This document shows, one piece after another, positions 7,593 to 15,063 of a stretch of DNA of 15,264 nt. The DNA is taken from assembly GCA_964497855.1 (NCBI GenBank), contig CAZCFM010000092.1, positions 1-15,264 of the forward strand, in the 5' to 3' direction. The notes beneath the pieces are model-generated. The model made no database searches. It worked only from the letters and a program-made list of their open reading frames with translations, and was not told the origin of the DNA. Numbering within the stretch: position 1 is the first letter of the stretch; every line of letters begins with the position of its first letter. This stretch comes from CAYLNG01 sp964497855 (GTDB lineage Bacteria; Verrucomicrobiota; Kiritimatiellia; SS1-B-03-39; UBA6053). A program made the position numbers and the translations under genes.

Positions 7593-7946
7593 TCATCCTC
7601 CAATCCCGATAAGGGTCCACTTTCCATCGACCTTGCGGATGATATAGAGGAAGGCTTTGTCGTAGGCGATGAAGTTTTCGACGCCTTCTTTCACATGGCT
7701 AACATCGCAATAGAGGTCCCCCTCTTGAGGCGTGTAGGATGCCATAATCCGTTTGTTGCTCATCAGGCGTTTGTTGTTTAAGGGGGATCCAAGCCGCACG
7801 TCAACATCCCGGAAGAACTGCTCCATGGAAATCTTTAAGACCTGACGGACAAACCCCTCCGCTTCCGCTGTGGGGTTTGTTCCGTCCGCATACATACGGC
7901 ACGTCACCAGACAAAATACGGCAATCGCCGTCATCGCGATTTTCAT
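7593..7946 (-). CDS. Small secreted protein of unknown function
   Basis: A 117-residue protein. ATG 7946 is chosen because GGAG lies 6 nt upstream; a TTG 12 nt further upstream would add only MENC. The N-terminus MKIAMTAIAVFCLVTCRMYA is a signal peptide with likely cleavage after MYA. LVTC is a poor lipobox, so export as a soluble protein is more likely than lipidation. The mature part is about 97 residues, starting with a helical segment (AEAEGFVRQVLKISMEQFF) and ending in strands (KAFLYIIRKVDGKWTLIGIGG). That layout is reminiscent of NTF2-like folds, but this is only an impression. It lies 39 nt after the ecotin stop and is probably the third gene of that operon. Its base composition is visibly less GC-rich than its neighbours. 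No function is assigned. Confidence 0.75.
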   Translation of the reverse strand: MKIAMTAIAVFCLVTCRMYADGTNPTAEAEGFVRQVLKISMEQFFRDVDVRLGSPLNNKRLMSNKRIMASYTPQEGDLYCDVSHVKEGVENFIAYDKAFLYIIRKVDGKWTLIGIGG

Positions 7947-7985
7947 GCAATTCTCCAAGGGTTTCCACCCAGCGTCAGGCCCGGA

Positions 7986-8462
7986 TCACCGGACCTTGGC
8001 GTTGTGGGTTTCTTCGCCGGCGCTCCAGATGCGGTACTGGACTTCCATGCCGCCGGGGGTGTAGACGACGATGGGCAGGCGGCTGTTGTAGCGGATTTGT
8101 TTGGGGGGCATGGTGACGAAGCGTTCGACGGGGGCTTCGTTCTCCATCGGGGCCATGAGGGTCTGCGCCACCGCGCCGGGCGTCGCGACGAAGTACGTGA
8201 AGCCCCAGCCTTCCAGGTCCTTCTCCTCGATCTTTCCGCCCATCATCATGCGGTTGACGCTGTCGCCCATCACTTTCTGTCCGATGATGATTTCGACGCT
8301 GAAAGCATCTTCTTCGCCGCGCTCTTTGTGCGGGAGGATGATGACGTGCCGGATCATACCATCTTTGGCGGCGGGAAAGGGCTTGAGGTTTTTTTCCGCC
8401 TCGTCGTTGGCGAAGAGCGGCAGGGCGAGCAGGCAGGCGAGCAGGAGGGTCAGTTTTTTCAT
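7986..8462 (-). CDS. eco: Ecotin, periplasmic serine protease inhibitor
   Basis: A 158-residue protein that aligns with E. coli ecotin along its whole length. Shared segments include KPFPAAKDGMIRHVIIL, VEIIIGQ, GGKIEEKDLEGWGF, RYNSRLPIVVYTP, VQYRIWSA and the terminal NAKVR. Ecotins dimerise and inhibit trypsin-, chymotrypsin- and elastase-like serine proteases. The signal peptide is MKKLTLLLACLLALPLFA, cut before ND. The reactive-loop segment AQTLMAPME corresponds to STMMACPD in E. coli, so P1-P1' would be Leu102-Met103 instead of Met-Met. Both disulfide cysteines are missing: the first falls at about Ser68 and the second is Pro105, leaving no Cys in the mature protein. GGAA upstream of ATG 8462 serves as ribosome-binding site. 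It begins 27 nt after the macroglobulin-like gene ends. Confidence 0.95.
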   Translation of the reverse strand: MKKLTLLLACLLALPLFANDEAEKNLKPFPAAKDGMIRHVIILPHKERGEEDAFSVEIIIGQKVMGDSVNRMMMGGKIEEKDLEGWGFTYFVATPGAVAQTLMAPMENEAPVERFVTMPPKQIRYNSRLPIVVYTPGGMEVQYRIWSAGEETHNAKVR

Positions 8463-8489
8463 GGGTGTTTCCAGGATGAGTTTGTTGGG

Positions 8490-11400
8490 TTAGCGGGTGG
8501 GCGGTTCGGCGCTGAGAATCTGCGCGCCGTGGACACTGTCGAGCACGAGAATCGAAAACTCGGCAGCTTCTTCGGGTTGGCGGTCATTGAGGGAAAGGTA
8601 ATCGAAGCGCCCGCGCAGGTCGGTATAGCCGTCTTTCCAGAAGCTTTCCCGTCCGTCGCTGCCACGGGCGAAGACCTTGACGTAGGTTTTGGCCAGGGGC
8701 TTGCCGTCCTTCGCGGAGCGGACCTCCACCTGTCCAAAACTTTCCATCTTGCGCACGCGGAGCTGGTTGGCGTACCAGGCCGTGCTCGCGCGCTGGCCCT
8801 TGCCGACCACTTCCACCATGAGGTTTCGTTGCTCGTAGCCGCGCGGCAGTTTCAGTTCTTCAGGCTCGCCGCCAGCCTTGAGGTCGATTTCCTGACTCAA
8901 GGCGGGTTTGATGACGGCGAAGTCCGCGCCGCCCTCTGCGAGGAAGGGCTTGCGGCTGAAGAGCAGCTCGATATCCATCGGATACAGGTTCAGGGTCACG
9001 CGCTTGAGGTTGTGCGCGGTGACGAAGATCTTGCCGGCCTCGACGTTCATTTCGAGCGAGGGCGACTGCGCGGCGAGACGGTCGAGGTCCTGCTGGCGTG
9101 TCGGTTCGGCGATCTCCGCCGCCTCCGCGCCGCGGGCTTCTTTCACGGCCTGGGCCAGGGCGTTGAAGCGGGCGTTCCAGCGCGGTACGGGCTGAGCGAG
9201 GTGCGGCTGCACGAGGGCGACCGCGCGGTCGAGGTCGAGCGTGCGCAGCGCCACCCAGGCGCGAAGGTAATCGGCCTGGACTTTTTCGTGCAGGTCGCCG
9301 TCGCGGACCTTCGCGAGTTCCGCGATGCCTTCGCTGAGGCGGTCCTGCAAGAGCAGGTAGTACACCAGGCCCAGGCGTTCATTCGCGCCGAGTTCCGCGC
9401 GGTAGAGACCGTTGCGCAGGAAGCCGCGGTACTGGTCGTTGAGGGCCGTATTGAGGATCTTGCGTTTGTCGCCGACCGCATGGGCGCGGGGGTTGACCAG
9501 CGGATCGTATTCGAGGTGTTCGTAGCTCTTGGCTTCCACGGGATCGACCACGAGCAATGCCGATTCGAAGACGGGTCCGACCTGGCTGGCGAGCGATGTT
9601 TTCGGCAGCCAGGTTTTAACGCGGGGCACATCCTTGTGGAACACGCTGTAAGACAGAGTGGTCTGGTGGAAGAGCCCGCGTCCGGCGAGCAGATCCGCCG
9701 CCTGGGTGTAGAAGTCGCGGTCCTTGAGACGCCAGGCCATTTCGTCGAGGTTGAGTCGGCGCAGGTTGTTGTCGCGCAGGAAGGCGAGGGTGTCGCCGGG
9801 GCTGGCGAACTGCGAGATCCAGGCCCAGGAGGTCTTGTCCACTTCGGTGGGGGCGTCCTTGACGGTGAAGACGCGGGGCGCGGCCTTGCCGATGATCGCC
9901 TCGTCCGCCGCCGCGTGGGCGGGGAACTGCGCGAATTCGCCGGCGAAGGGGAAAGTGAAGAAGTACTCTACCTTGACGGTGGTGTAGGGCTCCAGCAACA
10001 CGGGCACGTCGTCGGTCACCGCGCCGTTGCGCAGCGGAATGGCGCCGAGCGGGAGCTGGAGCAGCACGTTCAGGCGGCGGCGCGAGGCGGTGGGATTGGT
10101 GAGGGTCACCCGCGCGCCGTACAGGGTGCGGCGGATAAATTCACCGGTCACGAACTTCTCGATCTGCTCGTTGCCCTCGAAGCGGTACATGTCGTCGGGA
10201 CGGAAAAACTGCTGCGAAAGGAGCAGCGGCCGGTCGTCTTTGGAGACTTCCGCCGGGAGAATCTGTTCGCTGACGAGCAGGGCGGGCGTGGCGACGCTGA
10301 GCGTGAGCTGTGCGCCTTCGGGTTTTTCCACCGGGGCTTCGGCCTCGAAGGGCAGACCGCAGAACGCGAGGGCGGCGATGATTTCCGTCAGGTTGCGATG
10401 CGCTTCGAGCAGGCGTTCGGGAACAGCGGCGCTGTTGGCGACATCGATCCAGAAGCCGTTGACGGAAATGCGTTCGGGCACATCGTCGCTCACGCGGAGT
10501 TTGTAGTAGTTCTGCTCCGCCCATTCCTTGGTCTTGGGCAGGGCGCGGTAGAGGCGTTCGACGACTCCGGCAAGGGCTTCGCCGTCCATCGCGACGATCA
10601 TGTCCATCGGGGCATCCGCCGCCATTTCCGCCATCTCCGCCATGACCACCACAGGTTCGGCGAGGGACATGGATTTTTCGGCGCGGGACATTGGAGGCGC
10701 GGCGGCGGGTGCAGGAGCGCCAGTCGCAAAGCCATCGGCCATGGCCATGTTCATTACGCCGCCCACAGCTCCGGGGGCAGCGACTCGACGCATCATCTCG
10801 GATGCGCCTTCCGCCTCGCGGCGGGCTTTGTCCTTGGCGCCGGCGATGGCTTCGTCGAGTTCGGCGGCCTGCAGGGCCGTGCGCACGAGGCGGGCGAAAC
10901 CTTCGGGATCGGGCGGCAGCAGTTCCCAGGCTTCGCGCAGGGAGGCGCGCAGCGCTTCGGTGTTGCCCCCGCGGCGGGCGAGCAGCGCGAGTTCGAGCGC
11001 GTTGCGGTCCTGCAGGCGGTCGAGGCGCGTGTCTTCGGGCGTCAGGGACTCCAGCAACCAGCGGTCAACGAGCGTTTTGTCCTTTTTGTTGACGAGATAG
11101 GGGCGCACCACCTTGTCGAAGAAAGCGCGGTCGCGCTGCTGCAGGAAAAGGTGGAGTTCGTGGGAGGCGTACTCGCCGTACTTCGCGAGCTTGGCCGCGT
11201 CGTCGAGTTTGGGCCATTCCTTGAGGAAGGCGAACTCGCCGAGGGTGGCGTCGCCGCCGAGGGACTGCAACAAGTCGAAGGCCTGTCCCAGCGTGCGGAT
11301 GGTCTGATAGCGCGTGGTGGCGAGGTCGGGATAGACCACGGGCTGGTTGGCCGCGATCACGCGGATGGTTTTCTGGCGGCTGAAGGAGCCGTCCGGATTG

Positions 11401-14400
11401 AGGCCGATCATCTGGCGCACTTCCTGGGGCGTGTAGCCCTTGTCGGCCAGCGTGTGGCGCACGCGGCTGGTGCCGAAACGGTCCAGCACGACAATGTCCA
11501 GCGCCGTGTGTTCGCCGAGGTCTTTGAGCGGAATGCGGACGTTGCCGTTGGCGTCGGGGGTCAGGTTCAGCCACCAGCGACTGCCCTGCGGCAGGAAGTC
11601 GTAGCCGATGTCGAGGTTCGCGGGCATCATGCGGCCTTCATATAAATACTCACCTCCGCCACCGCCTTCCCCACCTTTCATTACACGCATACCAGCGGTA
11701 AAGCCAGAGGCGTCCATGCGCTTGCGCTCCATTTCCGCCGGGGCATTGAGCTGCTGGCGTCCGCCGCGGTAGGCCTGGTCCTGTTTGAGGACTTCGCGCT
11801 CGGCGCTGGTTTCACGCAGTTCCCAAGGATTGAGAATGAGGCCGGGGCGCTCCAGCAGCGTGCCCGCGAAGATGTCGTGGAAGCGGCGTTCGAGCACGTA
11901 GCGGTATTCGTCGCCGATGTTGCGTCCGCTGATGTACTGGACATGCGGCGGATAGACGCGGCGCTGGGCCGGGGACGGATATCCTGCGCCCAAGGGAAAA
12001 TTGGAGCCGCCATCGAGGTAGCGGTAGGCGCGCACGGCGAGTCGGGTGCTGGGCGTCACGTTGCGCAGCGTCACCACGGTCTCCTCTCCGGCGGTTTTCA
12101 CATCGGCCACCGACGGAAGGCGGTTGCCCGTGCCTTGCAGGCGGCGGGTTTTGCCGAGAAGATATCCGCTGCGGGCGTTGGCCTCGATGACTTCGAGGGC
12201 GACGCTTTCCCCGGTCTCGTGCAGGTGCAGCGTGTATTCGCCCGCGGGCAGTCCGGCGATGCGGATTTCGCCAGCGGCGATGCTGACCTTGTCCGTACGG
12301 TCGGCGAGCATCACGGGGCCTTTGATCTGGAAGAGCGAAAAGGCTTTCAGGTCGCGCAGGCGGTCGGTCGTGTAGGGCAGCGAGACCGCTTCGTCGGGCA
12401 GCAGGTGCAGGCGCGGGGGCAGCAGCACGCGGCCGCCGTCGAGGAGGCGCGTGAAGTGGAGTCCGTCGGGACCGCTCACCTGAATCTGCGCAATCGCGGC
12501 CAGCGGGCCGAGGTCCACGCGTCCGGCTTCGTCGCTGCTGACTTGCAGGTCGACCGTCTGCGTGAAAGCGGGGTGCGTGAGGTTGACCTGCATGGGCACG
12601 GCCTCCATCGGCTCGCCGGTGAGTCCGCGGACTTCCAGCGACCATCCGGTGGCCGAGGGCGTGAGGAACACCTGCTTCAGGGTGTCGCCCGCGCGGGCGC
12701 CGTTCACGTCGATCGCGAAGGCGTCGGTCAGGGTGATCTCCTCCAGATCGACTTTGCGTTTGATCTTGGCTTCGACGCTGACCTCGAGGCGGCGCAGCGA
12801 TTCCTGCACGTAGAAGGAACGCAGCCATTCGGCGTTGCGGACGAAGTCGGCCGTGAATTCGCGCTCGGTGCGCAGGCCCTTGGCGTCGATGGAGGCGAGG
12901 GTGACCTTGACGCTGCCGAGTTCCTTGGGATCGAGCGGAATGCCGTGGATGCGGAAGTCGGGGCGCAGGACGAGGCCGGCGGTGTTTCGGCGGGGCAGGT
13001 TCTGGGCGTCGATGTGGATGCCGGCGCTGAAACTGTAGTCCTCGCCGAGGTGCTGAATCTGTTCGGGCGAGCAGAAGTCGCCATCGCGCAGGATGGCGAA
13101 GCGGAGGCCGGGATTTTCCGAGAAGGGCAGCATGACGATGCCTTCCTCGTTGGCGGTGAATTCGCGTCCATTCATCCAGACGGCGGCGTTTTTGACCGTT
13201 TCGCCGGCATCGTTGAGCACGAACATCGCCTGGCCGGCGGTGTTGGGCAGGGTCACGGATTCGAGGTGGCCGACGTGCAGCAGCGCGCGGGAGCTGACGC
13301 CGTTGCCGATGAGTTCGACAACGTAGACGCCGCGTTTGGTGATTTCGGGAAGGGCCAGACTGTGGCGCACGCGGCGTCCGGGATCGGCGGCGGTTTTGAG
13401 GGTGCGTTCGTGGGTGGCGACCATGCCGTCGAGGTCGATGGCCTGGTCCACCGGCGCGTTGTGGGTGCTGTAGTAGTTGAAGGTCTGGATTTCGTAGATT
13501 TTCAGCAGGAGGCTGTCCACGCGTTTGAGGTCCACTTTCAGGTCCACCGCCTGGCCGGGCGTGATGTAGCTCGGATTCTGCGGGGCGAAATCGAGTTCGA
13601 TGCGGTCGAGGATGGCGCGATAGGCCGCCGGAGTGAGTTTGGAGGCCCAGTCTTCGGCCCTGCCGACGCCGTGCAGGATTTTGCTTTCGGCGAAGATCGC
13701 ATCCAGCCAGCGGGTTTCAAAGAATTCGAGGTAGGCGGAGGTGTCGGGAGCGTTTTTGAGCAGTTCGATCAGGTATTCGCGGACGAGGGGCTCTTCGTTC
13801 TGAATGGGCGGGAGAACGATGTCGCGTCCGGGCTGATAACCGAAGTTGACCCATTCGGTGGCCTGGCGCTGAAGCTGATCCCGTCGTGCGCGGGGCAGGT
13901 AAGAAACCTGGCGGGGCAACTGGAGATACAGGCGGAACAGTTGTTCGTCGTAGACCCCGAGGCGGCGCTGGTGATCCAGCAGGCGGAAAAGCACCGAAGC
14001 TTTGAGTGAATTGTGCATCGGTTCGAGCGTGCTCACAAAGGCCCACACCTCCTGGAAGTGTTTGACGGCGGCGGCGTGGTCTTGCGAGAGATCGGCGTCG
14101 GGCGCGGGCAGGCGCGCGAGGCGTTCGGTGACGTAGGCTTCTTCGCGCAGCAGCGAAGGGCGGCGCTGGGCGAGTTCCTCCAACTGGGCACGGGTGAGCT
14201 GGCGGTGGATGTTGTGGTGACCAAATCCGCGGCTGTCCTTGTAGTCCAGATCGGCGAGAATCAAATCGACGAGGCCGGGGACATCGGGTTGCGTGAGACG
14301 TCCCAGATAGGCGCGGCGGAAGTCCGGGTTCTGATTGGCGTTGCCGACCAGTTCCAGGCCGCGGGGCGTCACGTTGTCGAGCAGGCCGCGGCGCTGGGCT

Positions 14401-14837
14401 TCCCGCATGAACACGTCCACGCCGTACAGTTCGGGCGCGAGGGCCGAAGGATGACGCGAGGCGCGCTGCTCGTGGCGGGCGCGGTGGTTGAAGGTGAGCC
14501 CGAGTTCGTCGCGCAGGTGGGTCCAACTCGCGTCGGAGGCGGCGTCGAATTCGATCAGGCGCTGACGGCGGCGCATTTCCAGCATGCGCGCGTTCCAGTT
14601 GTTGCGGTTGCGGGTCTGCCAGGCATCGAGGGTGCGCTGGAAGGCGACGCGGTCGTTGGAGAGTTGGTGGTGGAGACAGTGGTAATAGAACCAGTCCTCG
14701 GTGTCGGGCACGAGTTCCTTGAGGGCGGCGGCGCGGTCGCCCCAGGCGAAGGCTTCGAGGAACTCCAGATCATTGGGATCGGCGGCACGCAGGGCGCAGA
14801 GCGAAAACAGCACAACACAGCAGAGCAATTTTTTCAT
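8490..14837 (-). CDS. Giant exported alpha-2-macroglobulin-like protein, no thioester
   Basis: An uninterrupted 2115-residue protein. ATG 14837 has GGAG 6 nt upstream and opens a signal peptide, MKKLLCCVVLFSLCALRA, cut before AD; the frame continues upstream without such support. Regions, by inspection: a mostly helical N-terminal part to about 410; macroglobulin/Ig-like beta domains from about 420 (PSYITPGQAVDLKVDL) through an MG2-like stretch at about 525-595 and another at about 715-780; a Gly-rich loop near 1050-1060; a helical part at about 1200-1340 (HELHLFLQQRDRAFFDKVV); a Met/Ala-rich low-complexity segment at about 1340-1420; a further beta part at about 1510-1640; TPR-like helices at about 1750-1900; and a C-terminal beta domain (KTYVKVFARG, KDGYTDLRGRFDYLSL). 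There is no CxEQ thioester. The MG2/A2M assignment is my reading of fold-like patterns. It is followed by ecotin, so a role in envelope protease defence is an inference. Confidence 0.85.
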   Translation of the reverse strand: MKKLLCCVVLFSLCALRAADPNDLEFLEAFAWGDRAAALKELVPDTEDWFYYHCLHHQLSNDRVAFQRTLDAWQTRNRNNWNARMLEMRRRQRLIEFDAASDASWTHLRDELGLTFNHRARHEQRASRHPSALAPELYGVDVFMREAQRRGLLDNVTPRGLELVGNANQNPDFRRAYLGRLTQPDVPGLVDLILADLDYKDSRGFGHHNIHRQLTRAQLEELAQRRPSLLREEAYVTERLARLPAPDADLSQDHAAAVKHFQEVWAFVSTLEPMHNSLKASVLFRLLDHQRRLGVYDEQLFRLYLQLPRQVSYLPRARRDQLQRQATEWVNFGYQPGRDIVLPPIQNEEPLVREYLIELLKNAPDTSAYLEFFETRWLDAIFAESKILHGVGRAEDWASKLTPAAYRAILDRIELDFAPQNPSYITPGQAVDLKVDLKRVDSLLLKIYEIQTFNYYSTHNAPVDQAIDLDGMVATHERTLKTAADPGRRVRHSLALPEITKRGVYVVELIGNGVSSRALLHVGHLESVTLPNTAGQAMFVLNDAGETVKNAAVWMNGREFTANEEGIVMLPFSENPGLRFAILRDGDFCSPEQIQHLGEDYSFSAGIHIDAQNLPRRNTAGLVLRPDFRIHGIPLDPKELGSVKVTLASIDAKGLRTEREFTADFVRNAEWLRSFYVQESLRRLEVSVEAKIKRKVDLEEITLTDAFAIDVNGARAGDTLKQVFLTPSATGWSLEVRGLTGEPMEAVPMQVNLTHPAFTQTVDLQVSSDEAGRVDLGPLAAIAQIQVSGPDGLHFTRLLDGGRVLLPPRLHLLPDEAVSLPYTTDRLRDLKAFSLFQIKGPVMLADRTDKVSIAAGEIRIAGLPAGEYTLHLHETGESVALEVIEANARSGYLLGKTRRLQGTGNRLPSVADVKTAGEETVVTLRNVTPSTRLAVRAYRYLDGGSNFPLGAGYPSPAQRRVYPPHVQYISGRNIGDEYRYVLERRFHDIFAGTLLERPGLILNPWELRETSAEREVLKQDQAYRGGRQQLNAPAEMERKRMDASGFTAGMRVMKGGEGGGGGEYLYEGRMMPANLDIGYDFLPQGSRWWLNLTPDANGNVRIPLKDLGEHTALDIVVLDRFGTSRVRHTLADKGYTPQEVRQMIGLNPDGSFSRQKTIRVIAANQPVVYPDLATTRYQTIRTLGQAFDLLQSLGGDATLGEFAFLKEWPKLDDAAKLAKYGEYASHELHLFLQQRDRAFFDKVVRPYLVNKKDKTLVDRWLLESLTPEDTRLDRLQDRNALELALLARRGGNTEALRASLREAWELLPPDPEGFARLVRTALQAAELDEAIAGAKDKARREAEGASEMMRRVAAPGAVGGVMNMAMADGFATGAPAPAAAPPMSRAEKSMSLAEPVVVMAEMAEMAADAPMDMIVAMDGEALAGVVERLYRALPKTKEWAEQNYYKLRVSDDVPERISVNGFWIDVANSAAVPERLLEAHRNLTEIIAALAFCGLPFEAEAPVEKPEGAQLTLSVATPALLVSEQILPAEVSKDDRPLLLSQQFFRPDDMYRFEGNEQIEKFVTGEFIRRTLYGARVTLTNPTASRRRLNVLLQLPLGAIPLRNGAVTDDVPVLLEPYTTVKVEYFFTFPFAGEFAQFPAHAAADEAIIGKAAPRVFTVKDAPTEVDKTSWAWISQFASPGDTLAFLRDNNLRRLNLDEMAWRLKDRDFYTQAADLLAGRGLFHQTTLSYSVFHKDVPRVKTWLPKTSLASQVGPVFESALLVVDPVEAKSYEHLEYDPLVNPRAHAVGDKRKILNTALNDQYRGFLRNGLYRAELGANERLGLVYYLLLQDRLSEGIAELAKVRDGDLHEKVQADYLRAWVALRTLDLDRAVALVQPHLAQPVPRWNARFNALAQAVKEARGAEAAEIAEPTRQQDLDRLAAQSPSLEMNVEAGKIFVTAHNLKRVTLNLYPMDIELLFSRKPFLAEGGADFAVIKPALSQEIDLKAGGEPEELKLPRGYEQRNLMVEVVGKGQRASTAWYANQLRVRKMESFGQVEVRSAKDGKPLAKTYVKVFARGSDGRESFWKDGYTDLRGRFDYLSLNDRQPEEAAEFSILVLDSVHGAQILSAEPPTR

Positions 14838-14900
14838 GGGGGTCTCCAAAACGGACGGTAGACGGAAAGTGTACACCCTTGAGACGCCCCCCGGCAGACA

Positions 14901-14914
14901 AATCTTGGAAGATT
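14901..14914. promoter_or_regulatory. Dyad-symmetric sequence upstream of the macroglobulin operon
   Basis: AATCTT-GG-AAGATT is a near-perfect 14-bp dyad, 64-77 nt upstream of the start of the macroglobulin-like gene. A second, shorter palindrome, GTGTACAC, is at 14869-14876. Either could be an operator. I could not find a convincing -35/-10 pair for the leftward operon. Confidence 0.3.
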
Positions 14915-14932
14915 GTGTAAAAAAGTTGTATG

Positions 14933-14955
14933 ACGCGGCGAACCGCGTTCGTTTT
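14933..14955. terminator. Hairpin with T tract, orientation uncertain
   Basis: ACGCGG (14933-14938), loop CGAA, CCGCGT (14943-14948), then TCGTTTTT in the plus direction: the form of a factor-independent terminator with a perfect 6-bp stem. Read leftward, the same stem has a TTCG loop, and a T6 tract follows about 9 nt later. No gene clearly ends here on the plus strand. It might end a leftward transcript entering from beyond the window, or act as a leader structure. Confidence 0.3.
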
Positions 14956-15008
14956 TGCCGGACAAAAGATACCCCCGAGGTCGACGCACCCAGCCTTCTC
15001 GCGGCGAA

Positions 15009-15034
15009 GCCGCTGCGCGGGCCCGGGCAGCGGC
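15009..15034. repeat. GC-rich inverted repeat
   Basis: GCCGCTGC (15009-15016) and GCAGCGGC (15027-15034) are perfect inverted repeats around GCGGGCCCGG, whose centre is itself self-complementary. The result is a near-continuous stem of about 12 bp. It lies in the region between the leftward macroglobulin operon and the right-edge frame. Confidence 0.6.
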
Positions 15035-15063
15035 CTGCGCTTCCCGTCCCGGCCAACAAGTTA

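Noticed and set aside
7200..7647. Overlapping short frames across the palindromic element (7200-7514 and 7261-7620 minus; 7372-7647 plus)
   Set aside because: They translate the inverted repeats on both strands, giving repeated peptides such as ARCAGLGC. No ribosome-binding sites or domains are visible.
13052..13070. CSPEQ in the giant protein as a thioester
   Set aside because: The canonical motif is CxEQ. Here two residues separate Cys from Glu, and the site falls in an early beta domain, far from where a thioester domain would be.
8004..14009. Long plus-strand frames of 1213 (8004-11645) and 710 (11877-14009) codons antisense to the giant gene
   Set aside because: They mirror a coherent exported protein with ribosome-binding site and signal peptide. 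Strong G/C third-position bias removes antisense stops, and the predicted peptides are low-complexity in V, E, G, A and H without recognisable domains.
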